Of a stretch of 64,000 nucleotides of DNA, positions 23,061 through 30,558 are shown in pieces (position 1 is the stretch's first letter; every line of letters begins with the position of its first letter). This stretch comes from Luteibacter anthropi. GTDB taxonomy: Bacteria > Pseudomonadota > Gammaproteobacteria > Xanthomonadales > Rhodanobacteraceae. The DNA lies in NCBI RefSeq assembly GCF_011759365.1, contig NZ_JAARLZ010000007.1:1-64000 (forward strand), written 5' to 3'. The position numbers were made by a program, and so were the translations under genes. The notes under the pieces are model-generated. The model was given only the letters and a program-made list of their open reading frames with translations, had not been told where the DNA came from and did not search any database.

Positions 23061-24668
23061 TCAAACCACCACCACCCTGCAGCCATGACTCCCCAGCTCA
23101 AGCCGGTGCGTCAACCCGATACGCTCAAGAAACACATCATCATGCGACACGACGACCAGCGTCCCGTCGTACTGACGGAGCATCTCCTCCAGCGCCTCGA
23201 TAGCCGGCAGGTCCAGGTGATTCCCCGGCTCATCCAGCAACAGTAAGCGTACCGGCGGATCAGCCAGGATGCCGCGCGCAAGACACGCTGCAAGCCGCTG
23301 CCCACCACTCAATGCCCGCGACGGTGCGGTGGCAGCATGCGCATCGATCCCCATCAGTGCCAGGCGACTGCGCAGCGCGCCTTCATCCATGCCGGGTTGC
23401 TCCCCCATCACGGTGTCGACGAGCGACCTGTCAGGATCAAGGCCCTCCATATGCTGGTCCAGCCACGCCATGGGCACGGCAATGTGGCAGGTGCCGCTGA
23501 CTGGCCGGATCTGGCCTGCCAGCACACGCAGCAAGGTGGACTTGCCCGAACCGTTGCTACCGACCAGCCCGATACGCTGACCGGCCTGTATCGTCAGCGA
23601 GATCCGCTGCAGAGCACCGCGAAGATAGGGTAGTTCCACGTCGTCCAGCACGGCGACGCGTTGCGGGCCACTCTGCGCCACCGTTGCCGTCATGTGCAAT
23701 GCAGGGCGTTGATCCACCCGCGCAGCCGCATCGCGCACCCGCTGGTCCAGCGCTTCACGACTGCGCTCGTTCTGCACACGCAGGCGAGCGGTGGAATGCT
23801 CGGCCTGCTCCTTCCGTCGCCCGAGCAGGATAGGAGCCTGGTTGGCTTCTTTTCCGTCTTTCGCACCGCGTGCCTGACGTCGCTCGGCCCGTTCGTTGCG
23901 CTCGCGCAGCCATCGTTCTTCGCGTCGGCGCTCGGCTTTGCGCTGGGTCAGCTGTGTCCACGCGGTGTCGCGCTCTGCATCCCGGGCCTGGGCGTAATCG
24001 TCGTAGTTGCCGCCGTAGACACGCAATCCATGCCCTGACAACTCGACGATGCGCTCCATGCGTCGCAGCAGGGTACGGTCATGACTGACGACGATCAGGC
24101 CTTGTTTCCACTCGGCAAGGCGTTCAAGAAGGGCCCGGCGCGATGCCCGGTCGAGATGATTGCTGGGCTCGTCGAGAATCAGCATGTCGGCACCGGACAG
24201 GAACGCGCCGGCCAGGGCGACGCGCGTGGCTTCGCCGCCACTGAGTGACGTCGCCGGAGTGCTGCCGTGGAGATAGCCAAGGCCATGCCGCCCCAGTTCG
24301 TCATCGAGACGACGCAAGCCATCCCATTGATCGCCCACGGCATCGAAGTCGGCAGGGTCGGTGCTTCCCGCTTCGATACGGGCCAGTGCGCGCAGGATCA
24401 CGCCCTGGCCGGCGATATCCGCAACGGTGAGTCCCGGGTCGCGAGGTATGTCCTGTGCGAGGTAATGCACCGCGCCGTGCGCCACGATGCAGCCGCTCGT
24501 GGGCACGAGCAGGCCACCCAGCAGACGCGCGAGCACGCTCTTGCCGACGCCGTTGCGTCCGACGAGGCCGGTAGGCGCGGTATCGAAGGAGAGATCCAGT
24601 CCGCTGAACAGCGAGCGGCCATCTGGCAATACAAAAGAGACGCTGTCGAGCGTCAGGAGGGTCGTCAT
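23061..24668 (-). CDS. ABC-F family ATPase
   Basis: 535 residues, two ABC ATPase domains and no membrane segments. Domain 1: Walker A GLVGRNGVGKSVL (~36-48), signature LSGGEATRVALAG, Walker B MLILDEPSNHLD. A charged linker (KAERRREERWLRERNERAERR) corresponds to the ABC-F interdomain region. Domain 2: GLVGSNGSGKSTLL, LSGGQRLAACLARG, LLLLDEPGNHLDL. ABC-F proteins act on the ribosome, in translation rescue or antibiotic protection, not transport. It is divergent from the permease pair at 25057 and is unlikely to power it. Confidence 0.92.
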   Translation of the reverse strand: MTTLLTLDSVSFVLPDGRSLFSGLDLSFDTAPTGLVGRNGVGKSVLARLLGGLLVPTSGCIVAHGAVHYLAQDIPRDPGLTVADIAGQGVILRALARIEAGSTDPADFDAVGDQWDGLRRLDDELGRHGLGYLHGSTPATSLSGGEATRVALAGAFLSGADMLILDEPSNHLDRASRRALLERLAEWKQGLIVVSHDRTLLRRMERIVELSGHGLRVYGGNYDDYAQARDAERDTAWTQLTQRKAERRREERWLRERNERAERRQARGAKDGKEANQAPILLGRRKEQAEHSTARLRVQNERSREALDQRVRDAAARVDQRPALHMTATVAQSGPQRVAVLDDVELPYLRGALQRISLTIQAGQRIGLVGSNGSGKSTLLRVLAGQIRPVSGTCHIAVPMAWLDQHMEGLDPDRSLVDTVMGEQPGMDEGALRSRLALMGIDAHAATAPSRALSGGQRLAACLARGILADPPVRLLLLDEPGNHLDLPAIEALEEMLRQYDGTLVVVSHDDVFLERIGLTHRLELGSHGCRVVVV

Positions 24669-24876
24669 GCGATGAATTCCAGGGATGCGAAAAGACGCCC
24701 GCGAGGGCGGACTTCCTGGCCGTAGATAACGGCGGCATCACTGGCGCATCGGACGAGTACCTCTATGGGAAGGATGGTGGCGGGATGGTACCACGCAGGC
24801 GCTGCCGCCCTGGTGGGTGCCGCGGTTGCCCGTGTCCCGCCTGGATGGTGTTCCTGTCCGTCACCCGTCCGTAGGT

Positions 24877-24888
24877 TGTCCGCGGACA
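24877..24888. promoter_or_regulatory. 12-bp perfect palindrome, candidate enhancer-binding site
   Basis: TGTCCGCGGACA is a perfect palindrome 58 bp upstream of the sigma-54 -24 element. Sigma-54 promoters need an upstream site for an NtrC-type activator, and this is the only strong dyad in the interval. A partial TGTCCG copy lies ~20 bp further upstream. The activator gene is not in the window. Confidence 0.5.
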
Positions 24889-24945
24889 GCTTCCCGCCCC
24901 GGCCCGTGCCGAGGAAAAACGGCGCATGGCAGGACTCAACGCCGA

Positions 24946-24961
24946 TGGCCCGCTATTTGCT
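24946..24961 (+). promoter_or_regulatory. sigma-54 (-24/-12) promoter of the permease operon
   Basis: TGGCCCGCTATTTGCT differs from the TGGCACG-N4-TTGCT consensus at one base and keeps the invariant GG and GC exactly 12 bp apart. Transcription would start near 24973, leaving an ~84-nt leader containing a stable hairpin (25011-25029). The 24669-25056 interval has no supported gene. Confidence 0.75.
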
Positions 24962-25010
24962 AGACGCTCAGGGGGCGGGCAGACACAGGCAGGCACGCCC
25001 GTCAGGGGAG

Positions 25011-25029
25011 GCCCCGCGGAAGCGGGGGC
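25011..25029 (+). other. leader hairpin before the permease operon
   Basis: CCCCGC and GCGGGG pair around a GGAA loop, in the predicted sigma-54 leader, ending 27 nt before the ATG. It is not followed by U residues. It could affect translation or mRNA stability; function unknown. Confidence 0.45.
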
Positions 25030-25056
25030 AACATCGGCACGTAAAGGAATGACTGC

Positions 25057-26376
25057 ATGTTTGGCTATTACCTGCATCTTGCATTGCGCAGTCTCAAGCG
25101 AAGCCCGGGGCTTACGGCGCTCATGATCATCGCCATCGCGTTCGGCGTGGGGGCATCGATGACGACGTACTCGGTCTTCCGTGCAGTGTCGGGCGATCCG
25201 ATTCCCTGGAAATCGTCGCGGCTCTTCGTGCCGCAGATCGACGCATGGGGCCCGCAGGCGCGGACCGATGGCTCGACGGAGCCACCGACCGCCATGGGCT
25301 ATATCGATGCCATGGCCTTGATGAAGGACCACCGTGCGCAGGCGCAGTCCGCCATGTATGCCATCTCGCCGTCGGTCGTGCCGCCCGGCGGCGGCAGCCA
25401 TCCGTTGAACGTCAGTGGTCATGCCGTTTTCGGTGAATTCTTCCCCATGGTCGATGCCCCCTTCCTGTTCGGTAGCGGATGGAGTGCTGCCGACGATAGC
25501 CAGCGAGCCACGGTCGCCGTGATCAGCAGCAAGCTGAACCAGAAACTGTTTGGCGGAAAGAACAGCGTCGGGATGGCGATCAGCGTGGAGGGCAAGGACT
25601 ATCGCGTCGTGGGCGTGCTGAAAGACTGGAACCCGCAGCCGCGCTTTTACGATGTGGTGAACACAGGCGGCTTCACCAGCAGGCTGGATGAGATATTCGT
25701 GCCGTTTGAGCGCGCCATCGAGTCCAACCTGCCCAATGCGGGCAATACGAACTGCATGGAGCCCGCCAAGGAGCCCGGTTTTGCAGGCTTGCTACGCTCG
25801 TCCTGTGCGTGGATTCCGTTCATGGTGCAGCTCGATGATGCGACTGCCGTCTCGGCGTATCGCGATTACCTGGACAGCTATGCGCGCAACCAGAAACAGG
25901 CAGGTCGCTTTGCCTGGGCGCCGAACAATCGGCTTCGCGATATCCCGGCGTGGCTGGAGTGGCAGCAGGTGGCTCCCAGGGATACGAAGGTGTCCCTGAT
26001 GGTGGCGGTCGGGTTGTTGGTGGTGTGCCTGATCAATACGGTGGGTCTGCTGCTGGCGAAGTTCCTGCGTCGCAGTGGCGAGATCGGTGTCCGGCGTGCG
26101 CTTGGTGCGCCGCGCAGGGCGATCTATGCGCAGTTCCTTACCGAGGCCGGCATGATCGGCATCGCCGGAGGCTTGCTTGGCCTCGTACTGACCGGCGTGG
26201 GTGTCCTGGGCGTGGGCTGGGTGTTGCCCAGCAATATCGCCGTGCTGGCCAGGCTCGATGTCGGCCTGCTGGCCTGGACCCTGCTTGTGGCGCTGGTTGC
26301 CGCCCTCGTGGCGGGTGTCTATCCGACCTTCCGCGCCTCGCGCGTCCAGCCTGCCTTGCAGCTCAAGTCGAACTAG
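25057..26376 (+). CDS. MacB/FtsX-type ABC transporter permease 1
   Basis: 439 residues. N-terminal membrane helix (SPGLTALMIIAIAFGVGASM), a large periplasmic MacB_PCD domain (~45-300; AVISSKLNQKLFGG, VVGVLKDWNPQP), then three C-terminal helices forming the FtsX domain (VSLMVAVGLLVVCLINTVGLLL, EIGVRRALGAPRRAIYAQFL). AAAGGAATGACTGC precedes the ATG. Such permeases work as mechanotransmission pumps or lipoprotein/peptide exporters with a cytoplasmic ATPase and often an adaptor. Neither partner gene is adjacent. Expression probably depends on sigma-54. Confidence 0.88.
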   Translation: MFGYYLHLALRSLKRSPGLTALMIIAIAFGVGASMTTYSVFRAVSGDPIPWKSSRLFVPQIDAWGPQARTDGSTEPPTAMGYIDAMALMKDHRAQAQSAMYAISPSVVPPGGGSHPLNVSGHAVFGEFFPMVDAPFLFGSGWSAADDSQRATVAVISSKLNQKLFGGKNSVGMAISVEGKDYRVVGVLKDWNPQPRFYDVVNTGGFTSRLDEIFVPFERAIESNLPNAGNTNCMEPAKEPGFAGLLRSSCAWIPFMVQLDDATAVSAYRDYLDSYARNQKQAGRFAWAPNNRLRDIPAWLEWQQVAPRDTKVSLMVAVGLLVVCLINTVGLLLAKFLRRSGEIGVRRALGAPRRAIYAQFLTEAGMIGIAGGLLGLVLTGVGVLGVGWVLPSNIAVLARLDVGLLAWTLLVALVAALVAGVYPTFRASRVQPALQLKSN

Positions 26377-26385
26377 GGGATTTCC

Positions 26386-27642
26386 ATGAGCCTGCATCCC
26401 ATTCTCTCCGCGCTACGGAAGCACAAGTCAGGTGCTGTCCTGATCACCCTACAGATCGCCTTTACCCTGGCGATCGTCTGCAATGCACTCTTTATCATCG
26501 GCAAGCGTATCGACACGATCGGCCGCCCTACGGGCATCGATGAAAGCGATCTCTTCCTGGTGCAGCAGCAATGGGTGGGTGCTCCCAGCGAAAGCGACGC
26601 AAAGGGCGCGCAATTGCTGGACAACATGCAGAAGGAGGATCTGGCTGCCCTGCGTGCCATGCCCGATGTGGCCGCTGTCAGTCCCACCAATTCGCTGCCG
26701 CTGTTCTCGTCGGCGTGGACGGGTGCCGCCGGCCTTCGCCCGGGTAACGGCACGCTCGATTCAGCCAGCGCAGGTACGGCACACGTTGTTTATTACTTCA
26801 TGGATGACAAGGCCTTCGATGTGCTGGGGACGCGTGTCGCGGCAGGCCGGCCCTTTCAGCCCGACGATGTGGTGAATGTCAGGGCGACGGACCCTCGCCG
26901 GCCCAGCGTGGCCATCATCGCGCGCGCCTTGCAGGACAAACTGTTTCCCGGTGAAAGCGCCATCGGCAAGGTGTTGTACCTGGATGGTGCCACCACGCCG
27001 GTGCGCGTGATCGGCATCGTGGATGCGCTCCAGGGGCCGAGCTGGGTGAAGGACTTCGAATGGAATACGGTACTGCTGCCCTTGCGGGGCAACGGCAGCT
27101 TCACGCGCTATGCGGTGCGGGCCAAGCCGGGGAGGCTTGAGGCCGCCATGAAGGCCGTGCCTTCCGCGTTGTATGCAGTCAACCCGATGCGGGTACTCGG
27201 CGAGGACAGCATCACGCCATTCGCGGATATTCGCGCCAAGGCGTATGAGGAAGACGTGGGCATGGCGATCATCATGGGTATCGTATGCGTCATCCTGCTT
27301 GCCGTGACCACGGCGGGCATCGTGGGCCTCACCAGCTTCTGGGTGGGCCAGCGTTACCGGCAGATCGGTGTCAGGCGTGCACTGGGCGCGAGGAAGATCG
27401 ACATCCTCCGGCATTTCCAGATGGAGAACCTGGTCATCGCCGGCGGTGGAGCATGCCTGGGTATCGTGCTGGCCGTGATGCTCAACGTCGTGCTGATGCA
27501 CTACTTCGACATGGATCGCCTGTCCATGCCCTGGGTATTCGTCGGCGTGGTGGTGGTGCTCCTGCTTGGCCAGGTCGCGGTGTTCGTCCCCGCGCGCCGC
27601 GCCTCCAACGTCCCCCCCGTAGCCGCAACCCGGGCCCTGTAG
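26386..27642 (+). CDS. MacB/FtsX-type ABC transporter permease 2
   Basis: 418 residues, same architecture as the previous gene, 9 nt downstream: N-terminal helix (AVLITLQIAFTLAIVCNALFI), periplasmic MacB_PCD domain, and FtsX helices (VGMAIIMGIVCVILLAVTTAG, QIGVRRALGARKIDILRHFQ, VVVVLLLGQVAVFVPARRAS). The two permeases presumably form a heterodimer. The stop codon TAG (27640-27642) is the TAG of the REP element TGTAGGAGCGCGCC that begins at 27639, so the terminal CTG TAG codons merge with the repeat. Confidence 0.88.
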   Translation: MSLHPILSALRKHKSGAVLITLQIAFTLAIVCNALFIIGKRIDTIGRPTGIDESDLFLVQQQWVGAPSESDAKGAQLLDNMQKEDLAALRAMPDVAAVSPTNSLPLFSSAWTGAAGLRPGNGTLDSASAGTAHVVYYFMDDKAFDVLGTRVAAGRPFQPDDVVNVRATDPRRPSVAIIARALQDKLFPGESAIGKVLYLDGATTPVRVIGIVDALQGPSWVKDFEWNTVLLPLRGNGSFTRYAVRAKPGRLEAAMKAVPSALYAVNPMRVLGEDSITPFADIRAKAYEEDVGMAIIMGIVCVILLAVTTAGIVGLTSFWVGQRYRQIGVRRALGARKIDILRHFQMENLVIAGGGACLGIVLAVMLNVVLMHYFDMDRLSMPWVFVGVVVVLLLGQVAVFVPARRASNVPPVAATRAL

Positions 27643-28238
27643 GAGCGCGCCTCGCGCGCGACCGGTTATCGCGAAACCATTCATGTGTTCGCCATACCGG
27701 TCGCGCGCAAGGCGCGCTCCTACAGGGGGGGGAGGAAGACGTTGATTGGCACGAGCGCCATCACGGGGTTGCCGGGAACGTCGGTGGGCGGAGGGGCAAC
27801 GGGCTGGAGCGACGGACCGTGGCGAGCGCTTCTTCCTTGTAGGAGCGCGCCTCGCGCGCGACCGGTTATCGCGAAACCGTCCATGTGTTCGCCATACCGG
27901 TCGCGCGCAAGGCGCGCTCCTACAGGGGGGTGAGGAAGACGTTGATTGGTACGAGCACCATCACGGGGTCGCCTGGAACGTCGGCGGGTGGAGGGGCAAC
28001 GGGCTGGAGCGACGGACCGTGGCGAGCGCCTCTTCCTTGTAGGAGCGCGCCTCGCGCGCGACCGGTTGTCGCGAAACCATTCATGTGTTCGCCATACCGG
28101 TCGCGCGCAAGGCGCGCTCCTACAGGGGGGTGAGGAAGAAGTTGATTGGTACGAGCACCATCACGGGGTCGCCTGGAACGTCGGTGGGTGGAGGGGGCAG
28201 CGGGCTGGAACGGCGCACGGTGGCCAGCGCTTCTTCAT
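27639..28238. repeat. three 200-bp tandem repeats, each a REP pair plus a copy of the tonB 3' end
   Basis: TGTAGGAGCGCGCCTCGCGC begins at 27639, 27839 and 28039, exactly 200 bp apart. Each unit holds a REP inverted pair (~90 bp) followed by ~110 bp homologous to the last codons of the adjacent tonB gene (GAGGAAGAMGTTGATTGG onward). The third unit is the real tonB 3' end; units 1 and 2 are non-coding copies with scattered differences. The array fills the gap between the converging permease and tonB genes and looks like tandem duplication. Confidence 0.9.
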
Positions 28239-28845
28239 CCAGCAGGGGATATCCGGAAGCCTTCTGAATGACTGGATCGGCGACTTGACCCTGGCGGTCC
28301 ACGGCGAAGCGCACCCATACGACGCCTTCCTGGTGCAGGCGTTCGGATTGCCTCGGATAGCGGCGATAGCGCTTCAGCCACGCTAGCAAGGTGCTCTGCC
28401 ATTCGGCCTTGAGCAACGCACCATCGGCCGCTTGGGTAGACGGTGCCGCATAACGCTCCGAAGCAGGCGCATCGACATGCGGCGGTGCGCTGCTTTCGTC
28501 GGATGCTTTTTCGGCTTTTGCGGTGTCTGCGGATACGACGGGTTCCGGCGTGCCTGCAACCACGTCCTTCACGGGAGCAGGTGGCGGTGCGATATGGCGC
28601 GGGGGAGTGGGTCTGGAGGCAGTGCTGGAACGAGCTTCCTTCAACGGGCCGGTCTGCTGTTGCGTCATGGGCGCCGGGGGCGCCGAGGGCATCGGCGCCG
28701 GTTCGATGGCAATGGCTTCCATCGGCAGCTCCGCCGGCACCATCGGGCGATCCATGCCCAGCCACGCGACGACGGCAATCAGCAGGGCGAAGGCCACCGC
28801 CACCACGAAGGCGCTGATGCTCCAGCGCAGACGATCGGCATTCAT
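28120..28845 (-). CDS. tonB: TonB energy transducer of the heme locus
   Basis: 241 residues: one N-terminal membrane helix (ISAFVVAVAFALLIAVVAWLG), a Pro/Ala-rich periplasmic spacer (~30-135; APMPSAPPAPM, PTPPRHIAPPPAPV) and a C-terminal TonB domain (LKRYRRYPRQSERLHQEG, VWVRFAVDRQGQV, LLDEEALATVRRSSPLPPPP). It couples ExbBD energy to the heme receptor. Its ATG overlaps the exbD stop (ATGA). The stop TAG (28122-28120) is contributed by a REP element, and its 3' end has been copied twice into the downstream tandem array. Confidence 0.92.
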   Translation of the reverse strand: MNADRLRWSISAFVVAVAFALLIAVVAWLGMDRPMVPAELPMEAIAIEPAPMPSAPPAPMTQQQTGPLKEARSSTASRPTPPRHIAPPPAPVKDVVAGTPEPVVSADTAKAEKASDESSAPPHVDAPASERYAAPSTQAADGALLKAEWQSTLLAWLKRYRRYPRQSERLHQEGVVWVRFAVDRQGQVADPVIQKASGYPLLDEEALATVRRSSPLPPPPTDVPGDPVMVLVPINFFLTPL

Positions 28846-29264
28846 CCGTGATCGCGCTCCAGCCCGACCAGTGCCATGTGTGTATAGCCCGCGTCGCGCA
28901 AGGCATTCATGGCATCCATGAGTCGCTCGTAAGACAGGGTACGATCGCCACGCAACAGCACGCGACGTTCATGATCGGCCTGCGTGCGCCTGTCCAGTGC
29001 ATCTTTAAGCGTAGCCGGCTGCACGGTTTCATCGTCCAGCTTCCATCCGCCGTCGGCGGCAACGGTGAGATAGAGCGGACTGTCATCACGGGGCTGCACG
29101 CTCGCGTTGCTTGCAGGCAGGTCGACGGGTGCATCCACCGTGGCGAGCGGTGCCGCCACCATGAAGATGATGAGCAATACCAGCATCACGTCGATGAACG
29201 GCGTGACGTTGATCTCATGCGCCGGTTCCAGTTCCTCGCTGTCATCCTCGGTGCGAAAGCTCAC
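28842..29264 (-). CDS. exbD: ExbD-type proton channel subunit
   Basis: 140 residues with the ExbD signature: a short cytoplasmic N-terminus, then INVTPFIDVMLVLLIIFMVA carrying the essential membrane Asp, and a periplasmic domain (VLLRGDRTLSYERLMDAMNA). It works with ExbB to use the proton gradient for TonB. Start and stop overlap the exbB stop and tonB start by 4 nt, giving tight translational coupling. Confidence 0.93.
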   Translation of the reverse strand: MSFRTEDDSEELEPAHEINVTPFIDVMLVLLIIFMVAAPLATVDAPVDLPASNASVQPRDDSPLYLTVAADGGWKLDDETVQPATLKDALDRRTQADHERRVLLRGDRTLSYERLMDAMNALRDAGYTHMALVGLERDHG

Positions 29265-29974
29265 GGCACGGCCTCGCGGCGACGCTGCGAGAACGCATCC
29301 GGTGCTTCGTGCTGGCGGTCAAGGTCGCGCGATACCAGTTCCATCACGCGTGATGACAGATCCGCAATGGCCGTGCGCAAGGCGCCTACCGAGCGGGTGA
29401 AGTGGTTGTAGATGATCACGGCGGGAATGGCGGCGGCCAGGCCGATGGCGGTCGCCATCAGGGCTTCTGCGATACCGGGCGCCACCACGGCGAGGCTGGT
29501 GGTATGCGCACGGGCGATGCCGGTGAAGCTGTTCATGATGCCCCATACGGTGCCGAACAGGCCGACGAAGGGGGCGGTCGAGCCGATCGTCGCCAGCAGC
29601 GCCGTACCGTGGCGGAGCTTGCGCACCCATGCGCGCTCGACGCTGGCCATGCGTGATGCCGTACGTTCCTTGATGCCCTGGCGTTCGCGCAGCCCGGCAG
29701 AATGACGGCGTTCGTTCCAGGCTGCCTCGACCAGTGCCTGCACGACCCCCGGTGGCAGGGAGGCGGCCGTGGGCAGTACGCTGGATTGCTGGAGATATTC
29801 ACTGGCATCTTCCACCCGTCGGCGGAAACCGCGCAGCTCCCACGTCTTGGCCAGCAGGATGGTCCAGGTGGCGAAGGAGGCGAGGGCGAGCAGCAGCATC
29901 ACGGCCTGGACCACGCCGTTGGCGTGGACCAGCATCGACCATGCGTCGGTGGCCGGCATATCCTGGGTGTTCAT
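29261..29974 (-). CDS. exbB: ExbB/MotA/TolQ-type proton channel subunit
   Basis: About 237 residues from ATG 29974, which overlaps the heme oxygenase stop as ATGA. Three membrane helices: VVQAVMLLLALASFATWTIL near the N-terminus, LLATIGSTAPFVGLFGTVWG with the conserved MotA_ExbB core, and ALMATAIGLAAAIPAVIIYN. Forms the pentameric channel around ExbD. Part of the nine-gene heme acquisition locus. Confidence 0.93.
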   Translation of the reverse strand: MNTQDMPATDAWSMLVHANGVVQAVMLLLALASFATWTILLAKTWELRGFRRRVEDASEYLQQSSVLPTAASLPPGVVQALVEAAWNERRHSAGLRERQGIKERTASRMASVERAWVRKLRHGTALLATIGSTAPFVGLFGTVWGIMNSFTGIARAHTTSLAVVAPGIAEALMATAIGLAAAIPAVIIYNHFTRSVGALRTAIADLSSRVMELVSRDLDRQHEAPDAFSQRRREAVP

Positions 29975-30552
29975 GCGAAGCATTCCCGGGTGAGCACCAG
30001 GGCGTGCGCAAAGGCGGCCTTGGCGCCCTCGACCGCGCGACGCTCCTGGTTGTCGTCCAGTTCGGCGGCATCCAGCGCCGACACGAAGCCACGCCAGTGG
30101 CCGGCCCGGCCGTCTTCAGGCGTGGCGAGATGGCTCGCGCCAAAACCGGGGGTGATATCCAGTTTCGCCGCGAGCTTGAGCAGAATGGCCGCGCCGAGGT
30201 TGGAACCCTCGATGACGTAGAGCCAGCCCAGACCTGTTGCCGGGTCGACGCCGTCGGCGAAGGGAGATGCATCCTTTTCCGGGCGTTCGACGCCCAGGGC
30301 GATCATGTCATCCATGAGAGCGGGAAGCCGCCGGCGTTCGGGCAGGTCAGGCAGCATCACGGCGTATGCCGCATGGTGAAAGAGCGGATCGGCGGCGCGA
30401 TGCAGCCGGTACTGCATGCGCAGGAAGCGCGTGTAGTTCTCGCGCGAGGCGAAGGGTTGCCCGGCCATGATGAGCTTGTCCAGCTCGCTGTGCATGGGGC
30501 GGGTGGCTTCGGCGAGACGGCGGGCACGTGAGGTGATGTCGATGGTAGTCAT
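29971..30552 (-). CDS. hemO: biliverdin-producing heme oxygenase
   Basis: 193 residues of the bacterial heme oxygenase family: EATRPMHSELDKLIMAGQPF holds the proximal His (~21), NYTRFLRMQYRLHRAADPLF follows, and GWLYVIEGSNLGAAILLKL is the distal-helix region with flexible glycines, later GFGASHL. It opens imported heme to biliverdin, iron and CO. It starts 6 nt after the Slam gene and overlaps exbB, matching hemO-containing hemophilin loci such as that of Acinetobacter baumannii. Confidence 0.9.
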   Translation of the reverse strand: MTTIDITSRARRLAEATRPMHSELDKLIMAGQPFASRENYTRFLRMQYRLHRAADPLFHHAAYAVMLPDLPERRRLPALMDDMIALGVERPEKDASPFADGVDPATGLGWLYVIEGSNLGAAILLKLAAKLDITPGFGASHLATPEDGRAGHWRGFVSALDAAELDDNQERRAVEGAKAAFAHALVLTRECFA

Positions 30553-30558
30553 ATCGGT

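Noticed and set aside
24763-25422. 219-residue minus-strand ORF across the sigma-54 promoter
   Set aside because: Arg/His-rich, antisense to the permease 5' end, no ribosome site or domain; the interval has a clear promoter for the other strand.
23061-27642. ABC-F ATPase as energiser of the neighbouring FtsX-type permeases
   Set aside because: ABC-F proteins carry two fused ATPase domains and act on ribosomes; MacB-type permeases need a single-domain ATPase, and the genes are divergent.
27639-28238. Possible CRISPR array
   Set aside because: Repeats are long, 200 bp, contiguous, contain REP and gene-end sequence, and have no unique spacers.
27685-28267. Several overlapping ORFs of about 60-150 residues with repeated sequence
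   Set aside because: They are translations of the 200-bp REP/tonB-end tandem array.
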